Source: Bacteroidetes bacterium SB0662_bin_6
Lineage (GTDB): Bacteria; Bacteroidota; Rhodothermia; Rhodothermales; VXPQ01
Assembly (NCBI GenBank): GCA_009839485.1
Contig: VXPQ01000024.1
Coordinates: forward strand, 1-34,111
Length of the DNA: 34,111 bases
Direction of reading: 5' to 3'
The notes under the pieces are model-generated. The model was not told where the DNA came from, made no database searches, and saw nothing but the letters and a program-made list of their open reading frames with translations. The position numbers and the translations under genes were made by a program. Of this stretch, positions 22,485 to 32,389 are shown one piece after another. Positions within the stretch are counted from its first letter, which is position 1; the number at the start of each line of letters is the position of its first letter.

Positions 22485-23582
22485 TCATTCGGCGGCGCGC
22501 CGCCATGCCGCACGCGCCAGGACGACTCGGGCCGATATGCGGTGGGTATAGCCGAGATCGGAGGCAAGACCCGCAAAATTGCCAAACCCGTAATTGATAG
22601 CCAGTCGGCCTAAATGCAAGCCCGCTCCTACCGTCGGGGCGGCATCCCAGCCCTCTCGCTCGGATTGGAGAATATCGGTAAGTCCTGCGCGCAGCGCCAT
22701 GACGTTCCTAAAACCGTATTCCACGCCCAGGCGGGGATGATACGATACTCCTCCTGTGTGCAGCGCATAGGCTTGCCGCCCCTCAAAAGCCATATCCACA
22801 TCCAGACCGAGAGTGATATGATGCACCCCGAAGTTCAGGACATACCCCGATCCGAGCCGCAGAAGCGGCAGCACGGTCTCCACGCCGCCCTCGGGAAGCG
22901 TTTGACCAAAAACATCCTGGATGTTGGAAAGGAGGTCCCGATTCACGTTCCAGGATTGCCTCATACCGGCAGCGTCCTGCAAATTGGCCCCCACGATGAA
23001 ATTTCCGCGCCGGTACAATCCCCCTACATCGAAGCTGTACCCCCAGGCATTGGCAAAATCGCCGATGCTTCGACGGATGATCTTCGCGCTCACGCCGGCA
23101 GCAAGGTTCGTACGTACAAGGCGGGCATAGCTCAGGAAGAACGCCGCATCCGCCGCCGAAAAACTGGAAATGTGTTCTTCGGCATGAGGTCGGGGCTGGT
23201 TGCGCTCAGGGTCCCACGCATCCAGCGTGTTTTTTATATCGTTCACCCCGCTTCGGAAGAACGAGGCGCCCAGCGTCGAGCGAGCATTGACAGGCCATGT
23301 CACCGCCCCGTAATCGAACGAAACGATCCCTGCAAAGCGCTCGGCATGCATGTATTCCACTTCGGGAAACACCGTCCGGCTGAGACCGGCGGGATTCCAG
23401 TAGCCTGCGCTCACATCTTCCGCCAGCGCAATATGGGCTCCTCCCATACCCAGCGCCCGCCCGCCTGCGCCGGTTGCAAGAAAATCCGCTCCATAGCTAA
23501 CCACATTCTGTCCCTCGGCGGGCGCCGCCGTAAACAGGGCTGCAAAAAGGCTTGCACAAAAAAACCATCGGCCTGCGATCAT
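22485..23582 (-). CDS. PorV/PorQ-family outer-membrane protein
   Basis: A 365-residue protein with a signal peptide (about 1-24) and a beta-barrel pattern. The N-terminal signature GAGGRALGMGGAHIALAEDVSAGYWNPAGL in pieces (GGRALGMGG, GYWNPAGL) is diagnostic of the PorV/PorQ (UPF0164-like) family, relatives of FadL barrels. PorV is the outer-membrane shuttle of the type IX secretion system in Bacteroidota, but many paralogues have no known link to secretion. AGGAGG lies 12 bases upstream. It sits between phoU (50 bases upstream in the transcription direction) and the GT2 gene; co-transcription with the phosphate operon is possible. No other secretion genes are in the window. Confidence 0.8.
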   Translation of the reverse strand: MIAGRWFFCASLFAALFTAAPAEGQNVVSYGADFLATGAGGRALGMGGAHIALAEDVSAGYWNPAGLSRTVFPEVEYMHAERFAGIVSFDYGAVTWPVNARSTLGASFFRSGVNDIKNTLDAWDPERNQPRPHAEEHISSFSAADAAFFLSYARLVRTNLAAGVSAKIIRRSIGDFANAWGYSFDVGGLYRRGNFIVGANLQDAAGMRQSWNVNRDLLSNIQDVFGQTLPEGGVETVLPLLRLGSGYVLNFGVHHITLGLDVDMAFEGRQAYALHTGGVSYHPRLGVEYGFRNVMALRAGLTDILQSEREGWDAAPTVGAGLHLGRLAINYGFGNFAGLASDLGYTHRISARVVLARAAWRRAAE

Positions 23583-23632
23583 GAAATGCTCGCCTCCTAA
23601 CGTGAAGGTTATTGTTGATCAGGGCGTAGCAG

Positions 23633-24343
23633 TTATGTCGCCTGCGATATGCTCCGGTCCGGATTACGGTCCACACTCTGGTGCCGTATATCCACACCTT
23701 CCACCAGAAATACGACGACTTTGCCAATGTTTTTTGCATGATCGGCCATGCGTTCGACCGACTTGCCGATATGAACGAGGTGGATAATTTCATCGGCCTG
23801 GTCGGAATAAGTCCGAATGAGCCGCCCGGTCGTAGTAATCATTTTTTCGTACAGCCGATCCACACGTTGGTCGTACGCTATGATTTGACGCGCCAGGACC
23901 TGATCTTTCCGGAAAAAAGCCTCGTGCGCATTTCGCAGCATCCAGCGTACCTCGTCCGCCATTTCCCGAATGTTCGTCTCCGCCACCAACTCGGTGGAAA
24001 GACCGGTAAGGCACACGTGCTTGGCGAGATTTTTGGCGTGATCGCCTACCCGCTCCAGGTCCGTATTGATCTTGACCGCCGAAATAATGAACCGCAGATC
24101 GACTGCCACAGGGGTAAACAAGGCGAGAATGCGCTCGCACTGGTAATCCACTTCCAGTTCGAGCCGGTCCACATCGTCATCCTTCGCCCGCACCTGCCGG
24201 GCTAACTCCAGATCGTTGCTGGACACCGCATTAATGGCATTGGCTACCTGTTCCTCAACCAGTTCCGACATGTCGGAAAGCAACTGGCGGAGAACCGCCA
24301 ACTCTTCGTCGAGTTGCCGACTTGATTGTGCGGGTATCGCCAT
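23633..24343 (-). CDS. phoU: Phosphate signalling regulator PhoU
   Basis: A 236-residue all-helical protein with two three-helix bundles, each containing the E-R-x-x-D-H-A-K-N metal-binding motif (ERVGDHAKN and ERMADHAKN). PhoU links the PstSCAB transporter to a PhoR-type sensor and limits phosphate uptake. It follows pstB after 72 bases, as in many bacteria. The last 30 residues beyond the second bundle are variable. No phoR/phoB genes lie in the window. Confidence 0.93.
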   Translation of the reverse strand: MAIPAQSSRQLDEELAVLRQLLSDMSELVEEQVANAINAVSSNDLELARQVRAKDDDVDRLELEVDYQCERILALFTPVAVDLRFIISAVKINTDLERVGDHAKNLAKHVCLTGLSTELVAETNIREMADEVRWMLRNAHEAFFRKDQVLARQIIAYDQRVDRLYEKMITTTGRLIRTYSDQADEIIHLVHIGKSVERMADHAKNIGKVVVFLVEGVDIRHQSVDRNPDRSISQAT

Positions 24344-24415
24344 GGGGCAATTTTCGGCCTATGAGAAAACAGGCCGACAAAACACGGGAAGAAAACCGGA
24401 TTCGGCAAGCACGAT

Positions 24416-25213
24416 CTAACCGAACCTGCCGGTGATATAATCTTCCGTCCGTTTCCGTGCCGGGCGGGTGAAAAGCTGGTCGGTGGCATCGACCTCAACC
24501 AATTCACCCAGATAGAAAAATGCGGTACGGTCGCTAATCCTCCCGGCCTGTTGCATATTATGGGTAACGATAATGATCGTATAGCGTTCCTTCAGTTGCA
24601 GAATCGTTTCCTCCAGTTTGGCCGTGGCGATCGGGTCGAGCGCGCTCGCCGGCTCGTCCATCAACACGACATCCGGCGCGACAGCCAGCGTACGGGCAAT
24701 GCATAAACGCTGCTGTTGTCCCCCGCTCAGGCCGTAGGCATGCGCATTGAGCCGGTCCTTCACTTCGTCCCATAGCGCCGCTTTCCGGAGACATTCCTCC
24801 ACAAGTTCGGCTTCATTGCCTTTGTAGCCGTTGACGCGCGCGCCCCAGATCACATTTTCGTAAATGGTCTTGGGAAACGGATTGGGCTTCTGAAACACCA
24901 TCCCGATGCGCCGGCGAACCATGACCGGGTCCGCATTCCGATAAATATCCCGCCCGTCAATAAGTACGCTGCCTTCGAGACGGGCGCCCGGAATAAGCTC
25001 GTTCATCCGGTTAAAACAACGCAAAAGCGTGCTTTTCCCGCAACCGGAGGGGCCAATGAGTGCGGTCACTTCATTGGCCTGGACATCCAGTAAAATATTC
25101 TTAAGCACATGGTTCGTGCCGTACCAGAAATCAAGGTTCTCGACACGCACCTTGGCGTCCTTCGGCACGGATTTCCCGTTGGTCATCAACACGTTGCGTT
25201 CGTTCGTTTCCAT
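24416..25213 (-). CDS. pstB: Phosphate ABC transporter ATP-binding protein
   Basis: The 265-residue ATPase of the high-affinity phosphate importer. It shows Walker A GPSGCGKS (54-61), the PstB-typical [16 protein letters not shown]-loop [15 protein letters not shown], signature LSGGQQQR (162-169), Walker [14 protein letters not shown] (182-194) and the switch histidine in [13 protein letters not shown]. Sequence identity to PstB is plain throughout. It lies 20 bases after pstA. Start at 25213 is supported by distance; a second ATG at residue 10 is possible. Confidence 0.95.
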   Translation of the reverse strand: METNERNVLMTNGKSVPKDAKVRVENLDFWYGTNHVLKNILLDVQANEVTALIGPSGCGKSTLLRCFNRMNELIPGARLEGSVLIDGRDIYRNADPVMVRRRIGMVFQKPNPFPKTIYENVIWGARVNGYKGNEAELVEECLRKAALWDEVKDRLNAHAYGLSGGQQQRLCIARTLAVAPDVVLMDEPASALDPIATAKLEETILQLKERYTIIIVTHNMQQAGRISDRTAFFYLGELVEVDATDQLFTRPARKRTEDYITGRFG

Positions 25214-25233
25214 AGAGTAACTATTACGTCTCG

Positions 25234-26112
25234 TTATCTCAACCGGTATTTCTCGAAATGATTCCGCAGCAGAATCGCGCTCAGATTCATAAGAAAAAGC
25301 ACAATCATCAGGATAATGATGCCTGCTGCGGCCAATCCCTGAAAATCCGCCTGCGGACGCGCCGTCCAGTTGAATATCTGTATCGGCAACACCGTAAACG
25401 GGTCCAGCACACTGGTGGGAAGGAACGCGATGAATGTCAGGGCGCCGATCATAATGAGGGGCGCCGTTTCCCCGATAGCCCGGCTCAATGCAAGAATCAC
25501 TCCGGTCATGATGCTCGGAGCCGACATGGGTAAAAGATGACTCCAGATGACCTGCCGGCGCGTAGCGCCAAGCGCAAAGGCGCTCTCCCGAATACCCAAA
25601 GGAATGGCGCGCAACGCCTCCTGGGCGCTGATGACGATGATGGGCAAAATCAACAACGCCATGGTCAAGGCGCCTGCAAGCAGGCTACGCCCGAGAGCAA
25701 AGAAGCGCACGAAGAGCGTCAGGCCCAGAATGCCGTAGACCACCGAGGGAATGCCCGCAAGGTTATTGATATTGATCTGGATCAGTTTCAGAAACCAGCC
25801 GCGGGGCGCATACTCTTCAAGGTACAGGGCCGACGCCACCCCGATGGGCACCGAGATACCCGCCGTGAGCAAAATCATCCATATGGAACCGACAATAGCC
25901 GACTTGATGCCGGCCCGTTCCGGGATACGCGAGGGGAAACTGGTCAAAAATCCCCAGTCGAGCCATTGTCCCCCCTGAACAACGACATCCACAATCAGCG
26001 TAATGAGCACCACCAGTCCCGACACCGTGGCCACAAACAGCAAACTACTGAAAATCAGCCCCCTGCGGCGCCGTTTCTCAAGACGTTCGTCATATTGTTG
26101 CGAGGGGGCCAC
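25234..26112 (-). CDS. pstA: Phosphate ABC transporter permease PstA
   Basis: A 292-residue membrane protein with about six helices. PstA features are the [22 protein letters not shown] segment, [28 protein letters not shown] and the EAL-like cytoplasmic loop [32 protein letters not shown] that docks on PstB. It forms the membrane pore with PstC. Three bases separate it from pstC, implying coupled translation. Confidence 0.94.
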   Translation of the reverse strand: MAPSQQYDERLEKRRRRGLIFSSLLFVATVSGLVVLITLIVDVVVQGGQWLDWGFLTSFPSRIPERAGIKSAIVGSIWMILLTAGISVPIGVASALYLEEYAPRGWFLKLIQININNLAGIPSVVYGILGLTLFVRFFALGRSLLAGALTMALLILPIIVISAQEALRAIPLGIRESAFALGATRRQVIWSHLLPMSAPSIMTGVILALSRAIGETAPLIMIGALTFIAFLPTSVLDPFTVLPIQIFNWTARPQADFQGLAAAGIIILMIVLFLMNLSAILLRNHFEKYRLR

Positions 26113-26115
26113 GGA

Positions 26116-27066
26116 TCAGTACCGTTCGCGATATTTACGAATGATGAGGTTGGCCAGAAAATTCATGCTAAGCGTCATCAGAAACAGCACCAGACCTACA
26201 GCAAAGAGGCTGTAGAACTCGACGGTACCCTGCGGCGTGTCTCCCAGACTCACATTTACGATAAAAGCCGTCATGGTCTGCACCGATTCCGTGGGATTCG
26301 CCGTAAGGTTAGGCATAGCTCCGGCAGCCAGTGTTACGATCATCGTCTCGCCGACAGCGCGGCTGAGCGCCAGAATAAAACTCGCCATAATGCCACTGAT
26401 CGCGCCCGGAACCATGACCCGTAACACCACCTCGATCCGGGTGGCGCCGAGTGCATAGGCGCCCTCGGCAAGCGAACGGGGCACCGCACGAATCGCATCT
26501 TCGCTCAAGGAAGACACCATGGGAATGATCATGACGCCTACCACAATGCCCGCGCTGAGCGCATTGTAGATATTGAGGCCCGGGATAAAGTTCTGCAGCA
26601 GGGGCGTCATGAAGGTCAGTGCGAAATAGCCGTACACCACGGTCGGTATGCCTGCAAGCAGCTCAAGGCCCGGCTTCAGCACCTTTCGTACGCGCGAGGG
26701 AGCGTATTCGGCAATAAAGATGGCGCTCATCAGTCCGATCGGAAGCGCCACAAGCGCCGCAATAACTGTGATGAGAAGAGTGCCTGACAGGAGAGGCCAT
26801 ATCCCGAAATGCTTCTCCGTGAACTGGGGAGTCCATCGCGTTTCGGTCAGAAACTCGATGATCGAAACCTCTGCAAAGAAATTCAGGGATTCAAAGATGA
26901 GGACCGCGGCAATCCCCAGCGTGGTCAACGCACTGAGCAGCGTGCAGAAGCCCAATGCATATTCGACCGCCCGTTCTTTCGGGCTGCGAAACAGGTTGAC
27001 GGACAGGTCCTCACCACCGTGCATCCTTGCGAACGATCCTTTTGACACGTGCTGTGAACCGGTCAT
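26116..27066 (-). CDS. pstC: Phosphate ABC transporter permease PstC
   Basis: A 316-residue membrane protein with about six helices, identified by WTPQFTEKHFGIWPLLSGTLLIT, IAEYAPSRVRKVLKPGLELLAGIPTVVYG and the docking loop EDAIRAVPRSLAEGAYALGATRIEVVLRV. Pairs with PstA. The first 25 residues are a polar non-conserved leader, so a later start cannot be excluded. It starts 16 bases after the pstS stop. Confidence 0.93.
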   Translation of the reverse strand: MTGSQHVSKGSFARMHGGEDLSVNLFRSPKERAVEYALGFCTLLSALTTLGIAAVLIFESLNFFAEVSIIEFLTETRWTPQFTEKHFGIWPLLSGTLLITVIAALVALPIGLMSAIFIAEYAPSRVRKVLKPGLELLAGIPTVVYGYFALTFMTPLLQNFIPGLNIYNALSAGIVVGVMIIPMVSSLSEDAIRAVPRSLAEGAYALGATRIEVVLRVMVPGAISGIMASFILALSRAVGETMIVTLAAGAMPNLTANPTESVQTMTAFIVNVSLGDTPQGTVEFYSLFAVGLVLFLMTLSMNFLANLIIRKYRERY

Positions 27067-27082
27067 ACGTCCGTGAAAGACC

Positions 27083-28174
27083 CTATTCGCTTCCAGGTTG
27101 AGCGGAAAGCGAATCGGGCGCGTCGGAGCCCAGTTCCCCGGATGACAATTCCGCAGACATGTACCGTGTAAGCAGTTCCCGCATCGTCACGCCCACATGC
27201 GCTTCTTCACCGAACATAGTGCCTGTAACACGGCGCTCGAAGCGCTCCAGCGCAAGATCGTATTCCTCGTCGGTGAGCGGGACATACCCCACTTCCCCGA
27301 CCAGTTCTCCGGCGCGGGCAAGGTAAAAATGGACAAACTCCCGGACAATCTCGTTTTCTGCAGAAGCAGGGCGCACATAGATGAACAGCGCACGGGAAAG
27401 CGGGGCATACGTGCCGTTTTCGACGGTCGCGGGTGAAGGAACCACGCATCCCTCCCCATTGTCCGGATCGCCGTCATCGACGGCCAGTAATTTGAGCCGC
27501 TCCGCATTTTCTTCGTAATAGGCAATGCCGAAGAACCCAAGTGCATGGGGATCGCCGGCAATACCCTGCACAAGCACATTGTCGTCCTCACTCGCCGTGA
27601 AATCGGAGCGGCTGGCGCCCGATTCACCCCCCACGGCTTCGGTAAAATAATCGTATGTGCCGCTGTCCGTACCAGGACCATACAAGGCAAGCTCGCGATC
27701 GGGAAAACCGGGACGCACCTCGCTCCAGTTGTTGACCTGGCTGCCGGGTTCCCAGATTGCCCGCAGTTCGTCCACCGTCAGGCATTCGGCCCAGTCATTG
27801 TCCGGATGCACGACCACCACCAACCCGTCGTATGCCACCGGGAGCTCGATAAAATCGATCCCCTCTTCTTCAGCCAGTTCCATCTCACTGGATTTGATGA
27901 CCCGGGAGGCGTCGTTTATATCGGTTTCGCCTCGGAGAAATTTGCTGAATCCGCCCCCCGTGCCGCTAACGCCCACCGTGACGCGGGCGCGCCCATTGGC
28001 GATCATGAATTCCTCGGCGACAGCTTCCGTAATCGGATACACCGTGCTGGAGCCGTCTATCTGCACGGCGCCGGAGAGTCCATCCTCGGCGGCGCTCCCT
28101 CCGCAGCCGCTTGCTACCATCAGACAAACGAACAGCAACAGAGGGAGCATAGCATGCTGTACGAAACGTTTCAT
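27083..28174 (-). CDS. pstS: Phosphate-binding lipoprotein PstS
   Basis: The substrate-binding subunit, 363 residues from the ATG at 28174. That start gives a clean lipoprotein signal peptide ([20 protein letters not shown]) with lipobox ASGC and lipidated C24; longer in-frame starts exist up to 28285 but lack conserved sequence. Phosphate-site motifs are DGSSTVYP (40-47), [19 protein letters not shown] and [12 protein letters not shown]. An insertion-rich C-terminus ends in an acidic Ser-rich tail. It leads the pstSCAB-phoU operon. Expression is probably phosphate-controlled, but I could not identify a convincing Pho box upstream. Confidence 0.92.
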   Translation of the reverse strand: MKRFVQHAMLPLLLFVCLMVASGCGGSAAEDGLSGAVQIDGSSTVYPITEAVAEEFMIANGRARVTVGVSGTGGGFSKFLRGETDINDASRVIKSSEMELAEEEGIDFIELPVAYDGLVVVVHPDNDWAECLTVDELRAIWEPGSQVNNWSEVRPGFPDRELALYGPGTDSGTYDYFTEAVGGESGASRSDFTASEDDNVLVQGIAGDPHALGFFGIAYYEENAERLKLLAVDDGDPDNGEGCVVPSPATVENGTYAPLSRALFIYVRPASAENEIVREFVHFYLARAGELVGEVGYVPLTDEEYDLALERFERRVTGTMFGEEAHVGVTMRELLTRYMSAELSSGELGSDAPDSLSAQPGSE

Positions 28175-28529
28175 CGAGGCTGCCGGAATAGCGGCCGGGA
28201 AAGACATAGCGTTAGGGAAAAACATCGTGATCGGAAAAGCAAGGACAGCGTGCGGGAACAGGCTCGAACATTCCCTGGCGCACAAATGGAACAGAACGGT
28301 ATACTATAGCAAAAAACAAGTCAGGAGGTGTTACCGGAATGTTAAGGAAGCTCTGAATAAATCCGCATGGGCAGGGACCTTGGGACGCGCCTTCTCTCAA
28401 AACATAAACGTGCGGTTGGCCGCGAGCTTGCAGAGTACCCTTGGCGGAACGGGATATGCCGCCTCCCGTTCCATGCGCACAAGGCAGGCAAACAGACACG
28501 CTGTCCTTCCGGACCAGGCCGCAATCACC
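28175..28529. other. 355-base divergent intergenic region between pstS and the epimerase gene
   Basis: It holds a near-symmetric TATACTATA (about 28301-28309) that could serve as a -10 element on either strand, and repeat B copy 4. A frame is open through the whole region in line with the epimerase gene but encodes no conserved sequence. No Pho box, riboswitch or RNA gene was recognised. Confidence 0.45.
28346..28366 (+). repeat. Dispersed repeat B, copy 4 (upstream of epimerase gene)
   Basis: GGAAGCTCTGAATAAATCCG then C. Over the 20 bases from CTCTGA onward it matches copy 2 (17455-17474) at 17 positions. Confidence 0.5.
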
Positions 28530-29471
28530 ATGCCCCGACTCGACCATGTCGGTATAGCGACGACAGATACGGATCGCATACTCGAAGTGCTCCGCGATCT
28601 GCTGGACGAATCATCCTACTTGTCCGAAACGCTCGAAAGGGATGGGATACATGTCTCTTTCGTGTCAGGCGGAACCGCACAACTCGAACTGCTTGAAGCG
28701 CTCGACGAAACCTCGCCTGTCGCTCGATTCCTTCGCAAGCGGGGAAGCGGTCTCCATCACCTCGCTTTTGAAGTCGAAGATATCGACGATACGTACCGGC
28801 GCGCCCGTGAAGCAGGCTACGAACCAATCGACCCGGCGCCGCGCCCCGGTGCAGGCGGCAAAACAATTTTCTTTTTACACCCCAGGCAGACATCGAATGT
28901 CCTGATCGAGTTTTGCAGCCGTGCCGAACCCTGCCTGGCCCCTGTAAAAGGTGCTCTGCCGGAAGGGATCCAGCGTGTTTCTCTTGCATCAGGATCTCCG
29001 ACGCAAACGCCCTGCCTGTACGTCATGGCCTCGTCTTCGCCTTCCCCGGACCCGCATCGACTTGCCCGGCGGTTGACGCCGGAAAGAGCTTGTATGGTCG
29101 CGCACATCGAACCCGGCGCGTCCCCGGATATTACTGCGCTGATCGATATGCTCGGCGCACCATCCGTTCATCTGCTTGTACAGGACCTGTCCGCAAAAAC
29201 GATTCTACACACAGCCGAAACCGATTCCCGCATTCATGCGGTCATATTGACGGATCCGGGCCCGAACGAATTCGAGACCCTGCGGAAGATCCGGGATATC
29301 CCCAAGCACCTGCTCGTCATAACCCCGGACAGCGAAGCAGATCTCCGTGCAGCATCCGTCCTGCGCGCCCGGCATGCCGCCATCGCGATCGCCGCTGTTG
29401 CCGATCCTGGTCTGCGCATAGCCCTTATCGAGCAGCATTTGGCCACGCAATCCGATCCGGCGCAGTCATGA
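28530..29471 (+). CDS. mce: Methylmalonyl-CoA epimerase-like VOC protein fused to a degenerate alpha/beta-hydrolase-like domain
   Basis: Residues 1-132 form a complete VOC-fold methylmalonyl-CoA epimerase (LDHVGIATTD, VSFVSGGTAQLELLEAL, GLHHLAFEV, IEF), with metal ligands expected at H6, H76 or H77 and E127. The enzyme epimerises (R)- and (S)-methylmalonyl-CoA in propionate metabolism. Usual members end near residue 135-150; here about 165 residues follow. That tail contains DITALIDMLGAPSVHLLVQDLSAKTILHTA, HAVILTDPGPNE and IPKHLLVITPDSEADLR in order, a pattern like alpha/beta hydrolases around the nucleophile elbow, but the GxSxG elbow is replaced by VQDLSA, so it should be catalytically inert. 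The start at 28530 fits the family. The stop overlaps uvrC (ATGA). Confidence 0.82.
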   Translation: MPRLDHVGIATTDTDRILEVLRDLLDESSYLSETLERDGIHVSFVSGGTAQLELLEALDETSPVARFLRKRGSGLHHLAFEVEDIDDTYRRAREAGYEPIDPAPRPGAGGKTIFFLHPRQTSNVLIEFCSRAEPCLAPVKGALPEGIQRVSLASGSPTQTPCLYVMASSSPSPDPHRLARRLTPERACMVAHIEPGASPDITALIDMLGAPSVHLLVQDLSAKTILHTAETDSRIHAVILTDPGPNEFETLRKIRDIPKHLLVITPDSEADLRAASVLRARHAAIAIAAVADPGLRIALIEQHLATQSDPAQS

Positions 29472-31330
29472 ACCCGGAACTGGAAAAGAAAATCGAAGGC
29501 CTGCCCCGGCAACCGGGCATCTACCAGCACAAGGATGCCGAGGGAAATGTACTCTACGTAGGCAAAGCCAAAGATCTGCGCAGTCGTATCCGCTCGTACT
29601 TCCGGGAAAGCCGCCCGCATGACGGACGCATGCGCATCATGATCCGGAAAATCGAGGATGTGGAAGTGATCGTGACGGATACGGAAGCCGAAGCGCTCAT
29701 CCTCGAAAACAATCTGATCAAGCATCTCAAGCCGCGCTACAATGTCCTCCTTCGCGACGACAAGACCTTTCCCTTCATTTGCATCCGGAACGAGCGGTTC
29801 CCCCGCGTCTTTCCCACACGCCGTATTGTGCGGGACGGGTCGAAATACTTCGGCCCGTATACCGACGTGAAGAATATGCATCTGATGCTGCGCACGATCC
29901 GCTCGATCTTCCAGTTACGCACCTGCACCCTGAACCTTGCGCCGGAACCCATCGCCGCCGGCAAATACGACCCCTGCCTCGAATATCACATCAAAAAATG
30001 TGCGGCTCCCTGCACGGGACAACAATCCGAAGAAGACTACAACCGCACGATCGAACAGGTCGAAAAACTGCTGAACGGGCACACGAAAGAATTGATCGCC
30101 CTGCTCCGCGACGAGATGGAGCGCCTCTCTGACGCCATGTTGTTCGAGGAGGCCGCCGGATTGCGCGATCGCATCCTCGCCCTCGAAAAATACGCCCGGA
30201 AACAGAAGGTGGTGAGCGAAGACGAAGCCGACCGGGACCTTTTCGCCATGGAGACTGACGAACGAGAAAATGTGGCCTGCGGCGTCATTTTTCAAGTGCG
30301 CGAAGGCAAGGTCATAGGACGGCGGCATACCTATATCCATCCGATAGAAGGGCTATCCAAAAGCGTCCTGATGCAACGCCTCGTCGAGGACTATTATGCG
30401 GACGCTGTCTTCTTTCCCGGAGAAGTATTGCTGAGCGGGGAGATCGCCGAACCGGAACCCGTAAAAGAACTGCTGGCGCAACAGCGCGGCAGGAACGTAC
30501 CGCTTGCCGTACCGCGCCGGGGTCCCAAAGCCAGCCTGATGCGCATGGTCAGCACGAATGCGGCCATGCTCCTCGAAGAATGGAAAATTCGAAAGATGAA
30601 GCGCGGCGAGGATCGGATTCCTCATGCCGTACGGTCTCTGGAAGAAGATTTGCGACTAGAAACACTACCTCGGCGCATCGAATGCTTCGACATTTCGCAT
30701 CTCGCCGGTACAGGCACGGTGGCTTCCTGTGTGGTTTTTCGCGACGGACGCCCCCGCAAAAGCGAATACCGCCACTACAAGATCCGCTCTGCCGTTTCCG
30801 GGCAACCCGACGACTATCAGAGCATGCGCGAGGTCGTAACGCGCCGGTATGCGAACCGGGAAAACATCGACTGGCCCGACCTTGTGGTGATCGATGGAGG
30901 CAAGGGACAGCTTTCCGCGGCCGCCGATGCGCTCCGGGAAATCGGAGTGTACGGAAGATTCCCGCTCATCGGGCTCGCCAAACGACTTGAAGAGGTGTTT
31001 TTCCCAGGCGATTCCGCACCGCTGCATATTCCGAAAGCCAGTACTTCGCTTCAACTCCTGCAGCGCATCCGCAACGAAGCGCACCGCTTTGCGGTCACCT
31101 TCCAGCGCGCCCAGCGGAAGAAGCGCACGCTGCACACCTCCTTGCGGGAGATAGACGGCGTCGGCGAAAAGACTGCACAGAAACTGATCCGGCGCTTCGG
31201 ATCCGTCAAGCGGGTCGAAGCTGCCGGAGAAGAGGCCCTCCGCGAAGCCGTCGGCGCCGCAACGGCACAAAAGATTACCGCCTTTTTCGACGCTAAACGA
31301 GGGGATGCAACTTCGCAACGCTCTGCGTAA
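29468..31330 (+). CDS. uvrC: Excinuclease ABC subunit C
   Basis: The 620-residue nuclease of nucleotide excision repair. Domains in order: GIY-YIG nuclease (about 15-95, PGIYQHKDAEGNVLYVGKAKDLRSRIRSYF in part), the cysteine cluster C153, C170, C178, C182 expected to hold an iron-sulfur cluster, a UVR helix pair (about 205-235, EEAAGLRDRILALE), the RNase H-like nuclease (ECFDISHLAGTGTVAS, VVIDGGKGQLSAA) and C-terminal helix-hairpin-helix (IDGVGEKTAQKLIRRFGS). It makes the 3' and 5' incisions after UvrAB loading. It begins inside the epimerase stop codon, so the two are coupled though unrelated in function. Confidence 0.96.
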   Translation: MNPELEKKIEGLPRQPGIYQHKDAEGNVLYVGKAKDLRSRIRSYFRESRPHDGRMRIMIRKIEDVEVIVTDTEAEALILENNLIKHLKPRYNVLLRDDKTFPFICIRNERFPRVFPTRRIVRDGSKYFGPYTDVKNMHLMLRTIRSIFQLRTCTLNLAPEPIAAGKYDPCLEYHIKKCAAPCTGQQSEEDYNRTIEQVEKLLNGHTKELIALLRDEMERLSDAMLFEEAAGLRDRILALEKYARKQKVVSEDEADRDLFAMETDERENVACGVIFQVREGKVIGRRHTYIHPIEGLSKSVLMQRLVEDYYADAVFFPGEVLLSGEIAEPEPVKELLAQQRGRNVPLAVPRRGPKASLMRMVSTNAAMLLEEWKIRKMKRGEDRIPHAVRSLEEDLRLETLPRRIECFDISHLAGTGTVASCVVFRDGRPRKSEYRHYKIRSAVSGQPDDYQSMREVVTRRYANRENIDWPDLVVIDGGKGQLSAAADALREIGVYGRFPLIGLAKRLEEVFFPGDSAPLHIPKASTSLQLLQRIRNEAHRFAVTFQRAQRKKRTLHTSLREIDGVGEKTAQKLIRRFGSVKRVEAAGEEALREAVGAATAQKITAFFDAKRGDATSQRSA

Positions 31331-31381
31331 GTTGTTACCCGGTGCGCCGCCGATTAACCGTTCATCCCGTCTCGCTGCGAC

Positions 31382-32389
31382 ATGCTTAACTACATATGGG
31401 CCGGCCTGATTATCGCCGCCCTCGCATTCGCTATCGTTTCCGACCTGCGAGACGCCGCAAGCGACCGGTTCCGAAATGACGCCTCGCTCCCGATCCTTCT
31501 GGAATATCCGGAGGGGTACCAGGACGAGGCACGCCGCGTCCCGGTGCATATCCGGATCGATGCGGAAACGTACCGTGCATTTTACAGTGTAGCAGCTGCC
31601 CCCGATTCCGTCTACGAGGGGCATGTCATCCGTACGCAAGCCGGCGTCCGCCTTTTTTTCGCCGGGGACGCCTCGTTGCCGGAACCGCTTCTCCGCATCC
31701 GGAAATTTTCCGGGGGTGATGCCCTGCAAGGGACACTTGACGAGGAAAACGTCTCGAGCAGGCCTGCCGTAGCGCCTGTCACCAGCACTGCGGTCCGGTT
31801 CGAGCCCGTACGCTTTCCCCACCTGCAGGACATCGCTGAAGCCGCTTTCGATTTCGCCAGCACCGCCGTGCAGATTGCAATCGGTCTCATCGGAGTGCTT
31901 GCGCTTTTTCTGGGATTGCTCAAAATCGCTGAGGCAGGAGGGCTCATTCGCCAGATGTCCCGTATCGTAGAGCCTCTCCTGCGCCCGCTCTTTCCCGGTA
32001 TCCCGAAAGGGCATCCGGCCTTTGCGATGATCGTCCTGAACCTTTCCGCCAACGTGCTGGGCCTCGGCAACGCCGCCACGCCGCTCGGCATCAAGGCCAT
32101 GGAAGAACTGCAAACGCTGAATCCCGTCAAGGATACGGCCACAAATCCCATGGTCATGCTGCTTGCGATGAATACGGCCAGTGTGCAGTTGGTCCCGCCG
32201 GCGTTGCTTGTGGCGGTCATAGGACTTCAGGTAAACGAACTGATCTTTCCCATTATCGTCGTCACCGGCGCCTCACTCATCGTGGCCATCGGAACCGCCT
32301 TGTTCCTCGAGCGCACGCCACTCTGGAAACGAAGTGACCCGAACGCCGATCCCGGCAACGAAACCCAAACCGGGGAGGCGCCGCAATGA
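31382..32389 (+). CDS. SpmA-like nucleoside-recognition (Gate) domain membrane protein with an extracytoplasmic insert
   Basis: A 335-residue membrane protein. A first helix (about 3-20) is followed by a polar, beta-predicted stretch of about 120 residues (24-147), then the nucleoside-recognition/Gate domain (about 150-320) with AFDFASTAVQIAIGLIGVLALFLGLLKIAEAGG and NLSANVLGLGNAATPLGIKAMEEL in pieces. These match spore maturation protein A, which also occurs in non-sporulating Bacteroidota. The usual SpmA lacks the insert. Its stop overlaps the next gene's ATG (ATGA), so the SpmA/SpmB pair is coupled. The transported or sensed substrate is unknown. Confidence 0.83.
   Translation: MLNYIWAGLIIAALAFAIVSDLRDAASDRFRNDASLPILLEYPEGYQDEARRVPVHIRIDAETYRAFYSVAAAPDSVYEGHVIRTQAGVRLFFAGDASLPEPLLRIRKFSGGDALQGTLDEENVSSRPAVAPVTSTAVRFEPVRFPHLQDIAEAAFDFASTAVQIAIGLIGVLALFLGLLKIAEAGGLIRQMSRIVEPLLRPLFPGIPKGHPAFAMIVLNLSANVLGLGNAATPLGIKAMEELQTLNPVKDTATNPMVMLLAMNTASVQLVPPALLVAVIGLQVNELIFPIIVVTGASLIVAIGTALFLERTPLWKRSDPNADPGNETQTGEAPQ

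Noticed and set aside
24360..24415. AACAGGCC near phoU as a fifth copy of repeat A
   Set aside because: Only eight bases match; the rest of the motif is absent.
27657..29471. Extended reading of the epimerase gene from within antisense pstS
   Set aside because: Family similarity begins at the ATG at 28530; the upstream part overlaps pstS on the other strand and has no conserved sequence.
30665..32113. Open frame of 482 codons on the minus strand across uvrC and the SpmA-like gene
   Set aside because: It is antisense to two clearly conserved proteins, crosses their intergenic gap and has no recognisable motifs; long antisense frames are common in GC-rich DNA.
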